Assembly: GCA_902575095.1 (NCBI GenBank)
Contig: CACGPY010000007.1
Location: 1-38,952 of the forward strand
Length of the DNA stretch: 38,952 nucleotides
Source of the DNA: an uncultured Pelagibacteraceae bacterium
Lineage (GTDB): Bacteria > Pseudomonadota > Alphaproteobacteria > Pelagibacterales > Pelagibacteraceae
Direction of reading: 5' to 3'
Each line of letters begins with the position of its first letter. The first letter of the stretch is position 1. Positions 16,830-25,408 of this stretch are shown here, piece after piece. The position numbers were made by a program, and so were the translations under genes. The notes beneath the pieces are model-generated. The model was not told where the DNA came from, searched no databases, and worked only from the letters and a program-made list of their open reading frames with translations.

Positions 16830-16877
16830 CCATAATATAACTTCACATAAAAAAAATATTATAGTAGTTACAGTCTG

Positions 16878-17585
16878 ATGTTTAAAATTTTGAATCTAAG
16901 CAATATATTTTATTGGATTGAGAAATTAATTAGATTTATCAATTCGATCTTTTTTATTTTACTTTTGGTAGCACTTTCTTTTGCTTTAATTTTTTCACCA
17001 CCTGATTATTTGCAGGGAGATAGTGTGAGAATAATGTATGTTCATGTTCCTTCAGCATGGATTGGTTTAGCTTCTTTTTCTTCAATTGGGATATTATCTA
17101 TTGCACATTTTATTTTTAAAATTAAAAATATTAAGTTAATAACTAAAAGTATTGCTCCAATAGGTCTTATGTTTACGTGCTTGGCATTAGTAACTGGTTC
17201 TATTTGGGGTCAACCAACATGGGGAACATGGTGGGCTTGGGATGCTAGAATAACATCAATGTTGATCCTTGCTCTTTTTTATATTGGATTTATCTCAACT
17301 CACAAATTTATTTCGGATGAAAACAAAGCAAACAAAATTTCTAGTATTATTGCGATAATAGGTTTAATCAATATTCCTATAATTAAGTACTCTGTAGATT
17401 GGTGGAATACACTTCATCAACCGGCCAGTATCAAATTAACTGGAGAGAGCTCAATCCATTCTTCTATGTTAATGCCATTATTGTTAATGTTTTTAGTCTT
17501 AATACTGTATTGTGCGCTAATTTTTCTAATGAAATACAAGACAGAAATCATTAGAATAAAGAAAAAAAACTTAAAAAGACTATGA
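16878..17585 (+). CDS. ccmC: Heme exporter/handling protein CcmC
   Basis: An inner-membrane protein that loads heme onto CcmE for cytochrome c maturation (System I). It has 235 residues and six hydrophobic segments. The tryptophan-rich heme motif reads WGQPTWGTWWAWDARITSML (about residues 112-131), and the flanking conserved His in the MYVHVPSAWIG loop and WWNTLHQPAS are present. It is the first gene of the plus-strand ccm cluster and overlaps ccmD by four bases. ccmA and ccmB, which normally precede it, are absent from this window. Confidence 0.96.
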   Translation: MFKILNLSNIFYWIEKLIRFINSIFFILLLVALSFALIFSPPDYLQGDSVRIMYVHVPSAWIGLASFSSIGILSIAHFIFKIKNIKLITKSIAPIGLMFTCLALVTGSIWGQPTWGTWWAWDARITSMLILALFYIGFISTHKFISDENKANKISSIIAIIGLINIPIIKYSVDWWNTLHQPASIKLTGESSIHSSMLMPLLLMFLVLILYCALIFLMKYKTEIIRIKKKNLKRL

Positions 17586-17815
17586 TACAAAATTTTTTAT
17601 CAATGAACGGATATGGTTTATTTGTTTGGGGGTCTTTTGCAATTACTTTTATTGCGTGTGGATCGCTTTACTACAAAACATTCAAAACACTTAAAAAATA
17701 TGAAAGAGATTTTGCGAAAGAGATTAACGAGCTTTCATATGAAAGAAAGAAAATAGTCATCGAGAATTCAAAAATAGCTTCACAAGTTTTATCCTCATCT
17801 AGCAAAACTATTTAA
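17582..17815 (+). CDS. ccmD: CcmD heme exporter small subunit
   Basis: A 77-residue protein with one membrane segment (about residues 10-30) and a charged cytoplasmic tail. The FLSMNGYGLFVWGSFAIT opening is characteristic of CcmD, which helps release holo-CcmE from the CcmABC complex. The charged tail is slightly long for CcmD. The start overlaps ccmC in ATGA, and the stop lies eight bases before ccmE. Confidence 0.9.
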   Translation: MIQNFLSMNGYGLFVWGSFAITFIACGSLYYKTFKTLKKYERDFAKEINELSYERKKIVIENSKIASQVLSSSSKTI

Positions 17816-17823
17816 AGCATTTA

Positions 17824-18252
17824 ATGCTCCCAAAAAAAGTAAAAAAAAGAGCGTCACTCTTAGCCATAACGTTACTAATATCGGTAATAGGAATATTTTT
17901 TATACTTCAATCATTAAATAAAAATATTTTATATTTCAAATCCCCAACAGATATTAAAAAAAATCAAAATATTAATTTTGATAAAAAAATTAGAGTAGGA
18001 GGAATGGTTAAAAAAAATTCATTGATAATTAAAGAGGAAGAAATAAAGTTTATAATCACTGATTTTAATAATGAGTTAAATATAAGCTTCAGCGGTACAG
18101 TTCCTAATTTATTTTCAGAGGAAAAAGGTGTTGTTGCTGAAGGAAAATTACAAGACAAGACTTTTTTTATTGCCGATAGAATTTTAGCAAAACACGATGA
18201 AAATTACATGCCTCCAGAATTAAAAGATATGATGAAAAAAAATGCTAAGTAA
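17824..18252 (+). CDS. ccmE: Cytochrome c-type biogenesis heme chaperone CcmE
   Basis: A periplasmic heme chaperone anchored by one N-terminal membrane segment (about residues 11-30). Heme is bound covalently to the His in LAKHDENYMPPE (His124, with Tyr128 beside it), exactly as in System I CcmE. An OB-fold core of about 80 residues precedes it, with RVGGMVKKNSL and GTVPNLF as landmarks. Its 142 residues are normal. It overlaps the ccmF start by 11 bases. Confidence 0.96.
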   Translation: MLPKKVKKRASLLAITLLISVIGIFFILQSLNKNILYFKSPTDIKKNQNINFDKKIRVGGMVKKNSLIIKEEEIKFIITDFNNELNISFSGTVPNLFSEEKGVVAEGKLQDKTFFIADRILAKHDENYMPPELKDMMKKNAK

Positions 18253-20122
18253 TCTAGGAAATATATTATTATTTTTAAATGTAATCTTAAGTTTAAGTAT
18301 TATTTATGCTGCTAACAGAAATCTAAAAATATCTGGAGGAGTAAATAAAAATATTTTTCAACTAAGTTTAATCCAGAGCACCTCAATAATTATTTGCTTT
18401 TTTGTTTTGATAGCCGCTTTTATTGTATCAGATTTTTCTTTAATTACAGTTTATCAAAACTCGCATTCTTTGAAGCCTTTATTTTATAAGATCGCAGGAA
18501 CATGGGGAAATCATGAAGGTAGCTTGTTGCTTTGGGCAATCATTCTCTCAATATTTTCTTTTTTATTTTTAGTTTATAATAAAAATCACCCAAAAAATTA
18601 TAGGCTTTTAACTTTAATAGTTCAAAATATTTTAATACTTGGTTTTCTTTGTTTTATACTTTTTAACTCAAATCCTTTCAGTAAAATTTCTCCAATTCCA
18701 TCAGAAGGTTTAGGTTTAAATCCAATATTACAAGATCCTGCTTTAGCTATTCATCCGCCATTACTTTATGTAGGTTTTGTTGGTGCATCTATTTATTTTT
18801 CAGCAGCAATAGCATCGTTAATTACTAATTATTCAGAAAAATCATTTTCTCTTTCTATTAAAAATTGGGTTTTAATATCATGGTGTTTTCAAACACTTGG
18901 AATTCTTGTTGGTTCTATATGGGCTTATTACGAATTGGGCTGGGGAGGTTTTTGGTTTTGGGATCCAGTAGAGAATGCTTCTTTATTGCCTTGGTTTGCT
19001 ATGACTGCTTTATTTCATTCATTAATTGTTTTTGAAAAAAGAAACCTATTTTATTTTTGGGTAATAATACTCTGTTTAATCACATTTACTTTAAGTGTGA
19101 CAGGTACCTTTCTGGTAAGATCTGGAATTTTAAATTCTGTTCACACATTTGCGAGTGATCCAACGAGGGGGATCTATATATTAATATTTTTAAGTTTAAT
19201 GATATTTGGATCTATTTTTCTCCTCTTTCAAAAGTATAAAAAAGAAAATTATGATTTGAATCGCAATAGTAAAGAAACATTCATTTTAGTTAATAACTGG
19301 TTCATGATGTTTTACTTAATTACGGTTTTGCTTGGAACTATTTACCCAATTTTTACTGATGCTTTAACAGATAACAAAATTTCGGTAGGCCCACCTTTTT
19401 ACAATGCAATTATATTTCCAGTAGTTGTTGCATTTCTCTTACTTATGGCTCTAGGACCTAAAGCAAAATGGATTAAGAACAAATTTGAAAACATCAGAAT
19501 TTATTTTCTTATACTAACCGGCGCTATTGGTTTAAATTTAGCAATAATATTTTTCTTTAAAAGCTATTCCCTATTATCTAATTTTATTATTATCAGTGCT
19601 CTATTTTTGATCATTTCCTCCTTAATAGATATAGCAAAAGCTCTTAAAAAAAATAAATTAGATTTTGCTAGAATTATTTCACATACGTCTTTTGGTTTTT
19701 TAGTTTTATTCATTGGATTGAATGATATTTTTTCTGTGGAAAAAGATTATAATATTAAATTGGGAGAAACAAAAAACTTTGAGAATTACTCTATTAAGTT
19801 ACAGAATTTAGATTTAATAAATTATAAAAACTATCAAGCGGTTATAGGTAAATTAGAAATAAAAAATATAAATTCAAATCAAACTAATATTTTAAAACCG
19901 GAAATAAGAATTTATGAAAAGCCCAAAACCTTAACTTACGAAGCAGCTATTAAAACGAGTTTAATAAAAGATTATTATTTAACCATGAGCAATATTGATA
20001 GATCAGATTATTATAATATTAAATTTCAAAAAAAACCGTTAATGGCTTGGATTTGGATTTCAGTAATTATGATTGTTGTTGGTGGCTCTATAAGACTATT
20101 TAGTAATGCAAAAAATAATTAA
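18242..20122 (+). CDS. ccmF: Heme lyase CcmF
   Basis: A large inner-membrane protein of the heme-handling family that delivers heme from CcmE to apocytochrome c. It has 626 residues with about 14 hydrophobic segments. The WWD-type motif GWGGFWFWDPVENASLLPW lies near residues 237-255. TWGNHEGSLLLW (near 86) and the His-containing AIHPPLLYVG (near 175) are also present. A periplasmic region of about 120 residues precedes the last membrane segment. The start overlaps ccmE by 11 bases and the 3' end overlaps ccmG by 17. Confidence 0.96.
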   Translation: MLSNLGNILLFLNVILSLSIIYAANRNLKISGGVNKNIFQLSLIQSTSIIICFFVLIAAFIVSDFSLITVYQNSHSLKPLFYKIAGTWGNHEGSLLLWAIILSIFSFLFLVYNKNHPKNYRLLTLIVQNILILGFLCFILFNSNPFSKISPIPSEGLGLNPILQDPALAIHPPLLYVGFVGASIYFSAAIASLITNYSEKSFSLSIKNWVLISWCFQTLGILVGSIWAYYELGWGGFWFWDPVENASLLPWFAMTALFHSLIVFEKRNLFYFWVIILCLITFTLSVTGTFLVRSGILNSVHTFASDPTRGIYILIFLSLMIFGSIFLLFQKYKKENYDLNRNSKETFILVNNWFMMFYLITVLLGTIYPIFTDALTDNKISVGPPFYNAIIFPVVVAFLLLMALGPKAKWIKNKFENIRIYFLILTGAIGLNLAIIFFFKSYSLLSNFIIISALFLIISSLIDIAKALKKNKLDFARIISHTSFGFLVLFIGLNDIFSVEKDYNIKLGETKNFENYSIKLQNLDLINYKNYQAVIGKLEIKNINSNQTNILKPEIRIYEKPKTLTYEAAIKTSLIKDYYLTMSNIDRSDYYNIKFQKKPLMAWIWISVIMIVVGGSIRLFSNAKNN

Positions 20123-20621
20123 GATAATAATTTTATTCATTTTCATATTTGTAATAGGTATATTTTATGTAAGTTTAACAAGAGACACAAATTATAATAC
20201 TTCAAGTCTTATAAATAAGGAGACGCCAGAATTTAAAATTATTTCTTTTGATAATTCAAATTTCTATACAAGAGATGATATAAAAAAAAATAATTATACA
20301 CTTATTAATTTTTGGGCATCATGGTGTGCTCCTTGCAGAATTGAACATCCTATATTAATGAAATTATCCCAAAAAAAAAATTTAATTTTACTAGGTATCA
20401 ATTTTAAAGATAAAGAACCCCAAGCTAAAACTTTTTTAAGTGATTTAGGTAACCCTTATGATTTATTAGCGAAAGACAAAAATGGTAAACATTCAGTGAA
20501 ATTTGGTATTTATGGAATTCCAGAAAGTATATTAATAAATAAGGAATTAATGATTATACAAAAATTTGTAGGACCGCTATCAGTTGACGATTATAATAAT
20601 ATTATCGAAATTATAGAGTAA
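20106..20621 (+). CDS. ccmG: Thiol:disulfide interchange protein CcmG/DsbE
   Basis: A membrane-anchored periplasmic thioredoxin-like protein that reduces apocytochrome c cysteines before heme attachment. The N-terminal hydrophobic anchor spans about residues 5-23. The active site WCAPC is at residues 73-77 (Cys74 and Cys77). The family's GVYGVPE-like loop appears as GIYGIPESILI near residue 135. Its 171 residues are normal. The ATG lies inside the end of ccmF. Confidence 0.95.
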   Translation: MQKIIKIIILFIFIFVIGIFYVSLTRDTNYNTSSLINKETPEFKIISFDNSNFYTRDDIKKNNYTLINFWASWCAPCRIEHPILMKLSQKKNLILLGINFKDKEPQAKTFLSDLGNPYDLLAKDKNGKHSVKFGIYGIPESILINKELMIIQKFVGPLSVDDYNNIIEIIE

Positions 20622-20623
20622 TT

Positions 20624-20983
20624 ATGAAATTAAATTTAATCTTATTATTATTTATTTTATTTTCAAAATTTTCTTTTGCAGTAGAAAAGTCTGTTGATCC
20701 AAATTTAATTCATAAAAATTTACGCTGCCTAGTCTGCCAAGGACAATCAATTTCAGACTCAAATTCTGATTTTGCTCAAACAATAAAATTAGTTGTGAAA
20801 GATTTAATTGATGAGGGTAAAACAGAAGATGAAATTTATGAATTTATGTCTGATAAATATGGTGACTGGATTGTGTTTAAGCCTCAATTTAATACTCAAA
20901 ATTCCTTGTTGTGGATTTTGCCTTATATAGCACTAATTTTTGGAGGGTTTTTCATTTTCTCTTTTCTAAAAAAAAGACAATAA
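20624..20983 (+). CDS. ccmH: Cytochrome c-type biogenesis protein CcmH
   Basis: A 119-residue protein with a Sec-type signal sequence (about 1-19) and a C-terminal membrane anchor (about 97-115). The redox motif LRCLVCQGQSI (Cys35 and Cys38) identifies the CcmH/CcdB/CycL domain that works with CcmG on apocytochrome thiols. This is the short single-domain form; the TPR part fused in enteric CcmH, or separate as CcmI/CycH, is not encoded here. It starts two bases after the ccmG stop and is the last ccm gene in the window. Confidence 0.95.
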   Translation: MKLNLILLLFILFSKFSFAVEKSVDPNLIHKNLRCLVCQGQSISDSNSDFAQTIKLVVKDLIDEGKTEDEIYEFMSDKYGDWIVFKPQFNTQNSLLWILPYIALIFGGFFIFSFLKKRQ

Positions 20984-21032
20984 AGCACTAAAGGAAACTG
21001 TACATATTAAACATTTAGTTGTATTTTTTTAT

Positions 21033-21536
21033 ATGAAATTTAAACTGCTAATAAATTTATTATCTACTTTCATCATATTTGTTCATGCACAAGCAGAGCA
21101 GGGAGATGCAGATATCTCGTTTTACACTGGTACTTTTGATGTAATAGATAAAGAGGGGGATGACCAAACCACTCTATTTGGAATTGAACATAAAAATCCA
21201 AACTTATTTAGGGATACTCTTCTTGGAAAGTTCAAACCTGTTACTGGAGCTTTTATGACAGGAAATAGTTCAGTTTATCTTTACACAGGGATCGAAGGAC
21301 AGTATGGAATTGGTCCATTAAAAATTTTGCCGAGTTTTACTCCTGGTTATTATGAGAAAGGCGACGGAAAAGATTTAGGTAGTGTACTAGAATTCAAAAG
21401 TGAAGTTAAAGTAGGTTTGGATATTTTCGAAAATTCTAAATTAAGTTACAGTTACAGTCATATTTCAAATAATGACTGGGGCGATTCTAATCCAGGAACA
21501 GACAATCAACACATAACATTTTCAAAAAACTTTTAA
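21033..21536 (+). CDS. PagL-like lipid A 3-O-deacylase/acyloxyacyl hydrolase family protein
   Basis: A 167-residue protein with a signal peptide (about 1-21) and alternating beta-strand sequence ending in an aromatic residue (KNF), typical of an eight-strand outer-membrane barrel. The C-terminal SYSHISNNDWGDSNPG carries the PagL catalytic pair His143 and Ser145. In PagL the third catalytic residue is a Glu 14 positions after the His; here that position is Asp157. The likely role is removal of a 3-O-linked acyl chain from lipid A, but activity with the substitution is uncertain. It stands between the ccm cluster and the hydroxy-acid genes. Confidence 0.75.
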   Translation: MKFKLLINLLSTFIIFVHAQAEQGDADISFYTGTFDVIDKEGDDQTTLFGIEHKNPNLFRDTLLGKFKPVTGAFMTGNSSVYLYTGIEGQYGIGPLKILPSFTPGYYEKGDGKDLGSVLEFKSEVKVGLDIFENSKLSYSYSHISNNDWGDSNPGTDNQHITFSKNF

Positions 21537-21541
21537 TAATA

Positions 21542-22690
21542 ATGAATCTTGAAGATTGTTATAATTTTGAAGATTTTAGAAGATTAGCAAAAAAAAATTT
21601 ACCAGCTCCAATTTTTCATTACATAGATGGAGGTTCTGATGATGAGACTACTTTAAAAAGAAATACAGAGTCATTTTTAAAATGTGATTTGGTTCCTAAT
21701 ATACTGGCAAGTGTTGGAGAACCTGATCTCTCAACAACTGTTTTTGGTCAAAAAATTGATATGCCTTTATTTTTAGCACCAACTGCAATGCAAAGGTTAT
21801 ATCATCACGATGGAGACAAAGCATCCGCTAGAGCTGCAGAAAAATTTGGAACCTTTTACAGTATGTCAACTATGGCAACTTCTTCTATTGAGGAAATAGC
21901 CAATATTGCAAGCGGACCTAAAATGTTCCAACTTTATATTCATAAAGATCAAGGTTTAACAGATAATTTAATAGATAGATGTAAAACAGCAGGATTTAAA
22001 TCTTTGTGTTTAACTGTTGATACAGTTGTTGCAGGAAATAGAGAAAGAGATCATAAATGGGGTTTCACCACACCACCAAAATTAACTTTAAAAAGTATAA
22101 TGAGTTTTGCGATGCATCCTAAATGGGCATTTAATTATTTGACTAATAAAAAATTTGAGTTAGCAAATGTTTCTCATTGGACGAAAAAAGGATCTAGTAT
22201 CGCGAAAGGAGTAATGGATTATATTAACGAACAATATGATCCTGCGATGAGTTGGAAGGATGCTGAATATGTTGTGAAAAAATGGGGAGGACCATTTGCA
22301 TTAAAAGGTGTTATGTCGGTCGAAGATGCAAAAAGAGCAATTGATATTGGGGCTTCTGCAATTTTATTATCCAATCACGGCGGAAGACAATTAGATGGTT
22401 CACGATCACCCTTTGACCAACTGCCAGCAATAAAGGAAGCTGTAGGAGACAAGTTAGAAATTATTTTAGACGGAGGGATAAGAAGAGGCACTCATGTTTT
22501 AAAAGCTTTATCATTGGGTGCAACAGCTTGTAGTTTTGGAAAAGGCTTTTTATTTGCTTTAGGTGCTGGTGGTCAAGCTGGAGTAGAGCAAATTTTAAAA
22601 AGAATGAGAGAAGAAATAAGAAGAGATATGATTTTATTAGGCTGTAAAAGCATAAAAGAGCTAAATAGCTCCAAAATTGCTTACAGGTGA
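21542..22690 (+). CDS. FMN-dependent alpha-hydroxy-acid dehydrogenase (LldD-like)
   Basis: A 382-residue flavoenzyme of the FMN-dependent alpha-hydroxy-acid dehydrogenase family, which oxidises L-2-hydroxy acids such as L-lactate or glycolate. Visible are the N-terminal HYIDGGSDDETTLKRN, LAPTAMQRLYHHDGD, FQLYIHKD, LTVDT, and the active-site SNHGGRQLDG with catalytic His279. DGGIRRGTHVLKALSLGA binds the FMN phosphate. Its length is that of bacterial L-lactate dehydrogenase LldD. It lies upstream of the glcDEF cluster, so substrates may include glycolate as well as lactate. The start is only 5 bp after the previous stop. Confidence 0.9.
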   Translation: MNLEDCYNFEDFRRLAKKNLPAPIFHYIDGGSDDETTLKRNTESFLKCDLVPNILASVGEPDLSTTVFGQKIDMPLFLAPTAMQRLYHHDGDKASARAAEKFGTFYSMSTMATSSIEEIANIASGPKMFQLYIHKDQGLTDNLIDRCKTAGFKSLCLTVDTVVAGNRERDHKWGFTTPPKLTLKSIMSFAMHPKWAFNYLTNKKFELANVSHWTKKGSSIAKGVMDYINEQYDPAMSWKDAEYVVKKWGGPFALKGVMSVEDAKRAIDIGASAILLSNHGGRQLDGSRSPFDQLPAIKEAVGDKLEIILDGGIRRGTHVLKALSLGATACSFGKGFLFALGAGGQAGVEQILKRMREEIRRDMILLGCKSIKELNSSKIAYR

Positions 22691-22739
22691 TGCAAAAAAA
22701 CTAATATGCAAAAGCGACAATTTATTTTAGGTTAAAAAT

Positions 22740-23903
22740 ATGAAACTCGCGAAAAATTTGGAAAGATTGGGTACTGAAACTGCTTTCAGTGTATTAGCTG
22801 AAGCTAAAAAACTTGAGGCACAGGGAAAAGAAATGATCCACTTAGGTTTAGGGCAACCTGATTTTAAAACTCCCCAACACATAATGGATGCAGCAAAAAA
22901 AGCTATTGATGATGGACATCATGGATATGTTTTGGCGAACGGTATTACAGAATGCAGGCAAGCTGTTTCTAGAAAAATAAAAAGTTTATATAAAAAAGAT
23001 GTAGATCCTGAAAGAATTATGATTATGCCGGGAGGAAAACCTACAATGTATTATGCAATTCAAATGATTGGGGAACCTGGAGCAGAGATAGTTCATCCAA
23101 CTCCTGGGTTTCCAATCTATGAATCAATGATAAATTATACTGGAGCGAAAGCTGTTCCATATGACTTAACAAAGGAAAAAGATCTTAAGTTTGATCCAGA
23201 AAAAATTTTATCTTCAATCACTGACAAAACAAGATTAGTAATTTTAATTAACCCTAACAATCCAACTGGTAGTTTTGTTGAAAAACCTGCAATAGATTTT
23301 CTTGCCGAAGGATTAAAGAAACACCCACATGTCTACATATTAAGTGATGAAATTTACAGTAGACAAATTTTTGACGGAAAAGAGATGCCAACATTTTTTA
23401 ATTATCCTGACCTACAAGATAGATTAATAGTCTTAGATGGATGGAGTAAAGCTTACTCTATGACTGGTTGGAGAATGGGCTGGAGTGTATGGCCTGAGAG
23501 CTTAATCTCACACGTAACAAAATTAGCAATAAATAGCTTTTCTTGTGTAAATGCACCATCACAGTTTGCTGGGATAGCTGCATTAGATGGTCCTGACGAC
23601 TCTATTCACCACATGATGGAAAAATTTGATCAAAGAAGAAAATTAATTCATAAAGGTCTAAACGATTTGCCAGGGGTTACTTGCAGTATGCCTGGTGGTG
23701 CTTTTTATGCTTTTCCAAATGTTAGCGGAACAGGGATGAGCGGATCTGAATTTTCAAAAAAATGTATGCATGAGGCCGGTGTGGCAATTGTTCCAGGAAC
23801 GGCTTTTGGTAAGACATCTGTTGATTTTGTGCGTTTTAGCTTTGCAGCTTCTCAGGATAATATTCAAAAAGCACTAGATAAAATATCAAAAATGCTTAAG
23901 TAA
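22740..23903 (+). CDS. PLP-dependent class I/II aminotransferase
   Basis: A 387-residue fold-type I aminotransferase. Landmarks are LGLGQPDFKTPQHI (residues about 36-49), NPNNPTGS (about 176-183), SDEIYSRQIF, and DGWSKAYSMTGWRMGW containing the Schiff-base lysine near residue 238. RFSFAAS near the end holds the carboxylate-binding Arg. The specificity within the aspartate/alanine/aromatic group cannot be decided. Its position directly before glycolate oxidase genes suggests it may use glyoxylate as amino acceptor to make glycine, but this is inference. glcD follows after eight bases. Confidence 0.9.
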   Translation: MKLAKNLERLGTETAFSVLAEAKKLEAQGKEMIHLGLGQPDFKTPQHIMDAAKKAIDDGHHGYVLANGITECRQAVSRKIKSLYKKDVDPERIMIMPGGKPTMYYAIQMIGEPGAEIVHPTPGFPIYESMINYTGAKAVPYDLTKEKDLKFDPEKILSSITDKTRLVILINPNNPTGSFVEKPAIDFLAEGLKKHPHVYILSDEIYSRQIFDGKEMPTFFNYPDLQDRLIVLDGWSKAYSMTGWRMGWSVWPESLISHVTKLAINSFSCVNAPSQFAGIAALDGPDDSIHHMMEKFDQRRKLIHKGLNDLPGVTCSMPGGAFYAFPNVSGTGMSGSEFSKKCMHEAGVAIVPGTAFGKTSVDFVRFSFAASQDNIQKALDKISKMLK

Positions 23904-23911
23904 GGGAACTT

Positions 23912-25408
23912 ATGAGTAGTTTACAAATGCCAAAAGTTGATAGTTCAATTTTATCAAAAAAAGATAGGATTGTTTCTGATATAGGGAGAATAATAAATCC
24001 AAAAAATGTTCTTTCACATCCAGATGAATTAAGACCTTTCGAAACTGATGGTTTAACCGCGTATAGACAAATGCCTTTAGTCGTGGTTATGCCCGAGACT
24101 GTAGAGGAAGTAAGTAATATATTAAAATATTGTAATAATAATAAAGTTAAAGTAGTTCCAAGAGGAGCTGGAACAGGTTTATCGGGGGGATCATTGCCTT
24201 TAGAGGATTGTGTGCTGATGGCAATGGGAAAATTTAATAAAATTCTTGAAATTGATTACGAAAATAGATGTGTTGTAACTCAACCTTGCGTAACAAATTT
24301 GGCAATCACTCATGCTGTTCAAGATAAAGGATTTTACTATGCTCCAGATCCTTCAAGTCAAATTGCATGTTCTATAGGTGGAAATGTAGCTGAAAATTCT
24401 GGAGGCGTGCACTCTTTAAAATATGGAGCTACAACAAATAATCTTTTAGGAATTGAAGTTGTGCTTATGGATGGAACAATAACAAAATTTGGTGGTAAGG
24501 CAATGGACTCAGAAGGTTACGACTTTTTAGGTTTAATGACTGGATCAGAGGGTTTATTAGGAGTTATAACAGAAGTAACAGTAAAAATTCTTAAGTCACC
24601 AGAGATTGTTAAGGCTGCATTAATTGGCTTTCCAACCATTGAAGACGCAGGAAATTGTGTAGCAGAAATAATTGCAGAAGGATGTATACCTGCAGGAATG
24701 GAAATTATGGACAAAGCCCTTACAAAAGCGACAAACGATTATTCGAAGGCAGGATATCCAACAGACGCAGAAGCAATGATGATAGTTGAGTTTGATGGAA
24801 CTGAGCATGAAGTAGAGGCTTACATTGAAAAAGCAAAACAAATTGCTGAAAAAAATAATTCATCTAGTTTAAAAGTAAGCAAATCTAATGAAGAGAGATT
24901 AAAATTCTGGGCAGGTAGAAAAGCAGCTTTTCCAGCTTGTGGAGTTTTAGCACCAGATTACATGTGCATGGACGGTTCAATACCAAGAGGTAAACTTGCA
25001 GAAGTACTTAGGGAAATCACAAGACTATCAAAAAAATATGATTTACCAGTTGCTAATGCTTTCCACGCAGGTGATGGAAATCTTCATCCATTAATTATGT
25101 TTGATGCTAATGATAAGAACTCGCTTAAGAAGTGCGAAGACTTTGGAGCTGATATATTAAAATATTGCGTTAAAGTTGGTGGAGCTCTTACAGGTGAGCA
25201 CGGAGTAGGAATAGAGAAAAGAGAATTAATGTGCGAGGCTTTCAATGATAAAGACATTCAGCAACAGCTCACTATAAAAGTAGCTTTAGACCCTAATTCA
25301 TTATTAAATCCAGGAAAAGTTTATCCAATACTTAGAAAATGTGCTGAGGAAGGGAGAGTTCACGTCCATGGAGGAAAAACAAAATTTCCAGACATCCCTA
25401 GATTTTAA
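23912..25408 (+). CDS. glcD: Glycolate oxidase FAD subunit GlcD
   Basis: The catalytic flavoprotein subunit that oxidises glycolate (and D-lactate-like acids) to the 2-oxo acid. It has 498 residues. The N-terminal FAD-binding PCMH domain shows PRGAGTGLSGGSLP (about residues 86-99) and GGNVAENSGGVHSLKYG (about 157-173). The C-terminal FAD oxidase domain shows NAFHAGDGNLHPL and GEHGVGIEKR. The C-terminal tail HVHGGKTKFPDIPRF is typical of GlcD, so the 41-bp overlap with glcE is genuine. Confidence 0.96.
   Translation: MSSLQMPKVDSSILSKKDRIVSDIGRIINPKNVLSHPDELRPFETDGLTAYRQMPLVVVMPETVEEVSNILKYCNNNKVKVVPRGAGTGLSGGSLPLEDCVLMAMGKFNKILEIDYENRCVVTQPCVTNLAITHAVQDKGFYYAPDPSSQIACSIGGNVAENSGGVHSLKYGATTNNLLGIEVVLMDGTITKFGGKAMDSEGYDFLGLMTGSEGLLGVITEVTVKILKSPEIVKAALIGFPTIEDAGNCVAEIIAEGCIPAGMEIMDKALTKATNDYSKAGYPTDAEAMMIVEFDGTEHEVEAYIEKAKQIAEKNNSSSLKVSKSNEERLKFWAGRKAAFPACGVLAPDYMCMDGSIPRGKLAEVLREITRLSKKYDLPVANAFHAGDGNLHPLIMFDANDKNSLKKCEDFGADILKYCVKVGGALTGEHGVGIEKRELMCEAFNDKDIQQQLTIKVALDPNSLLNPGKVYPILRKCAEEGRVHVHGGKTKFPDIPRF

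Noticed and set aside
16701-16877. tRNA, 6S RNA or tmRNA gene in the spacer before ccmC
   Set aside because: No TTCRA-type T-loop or acceptor stem is visible, and I cannot match the region to 6S RNA by eye; a covariance search would decide.
25341-25367. GTG start for glcE nine residues upstream
   Set aside because: The ATG at 25368 has an AGGGAG site 11 bases upstream and avoids a longer overlap with glcD.
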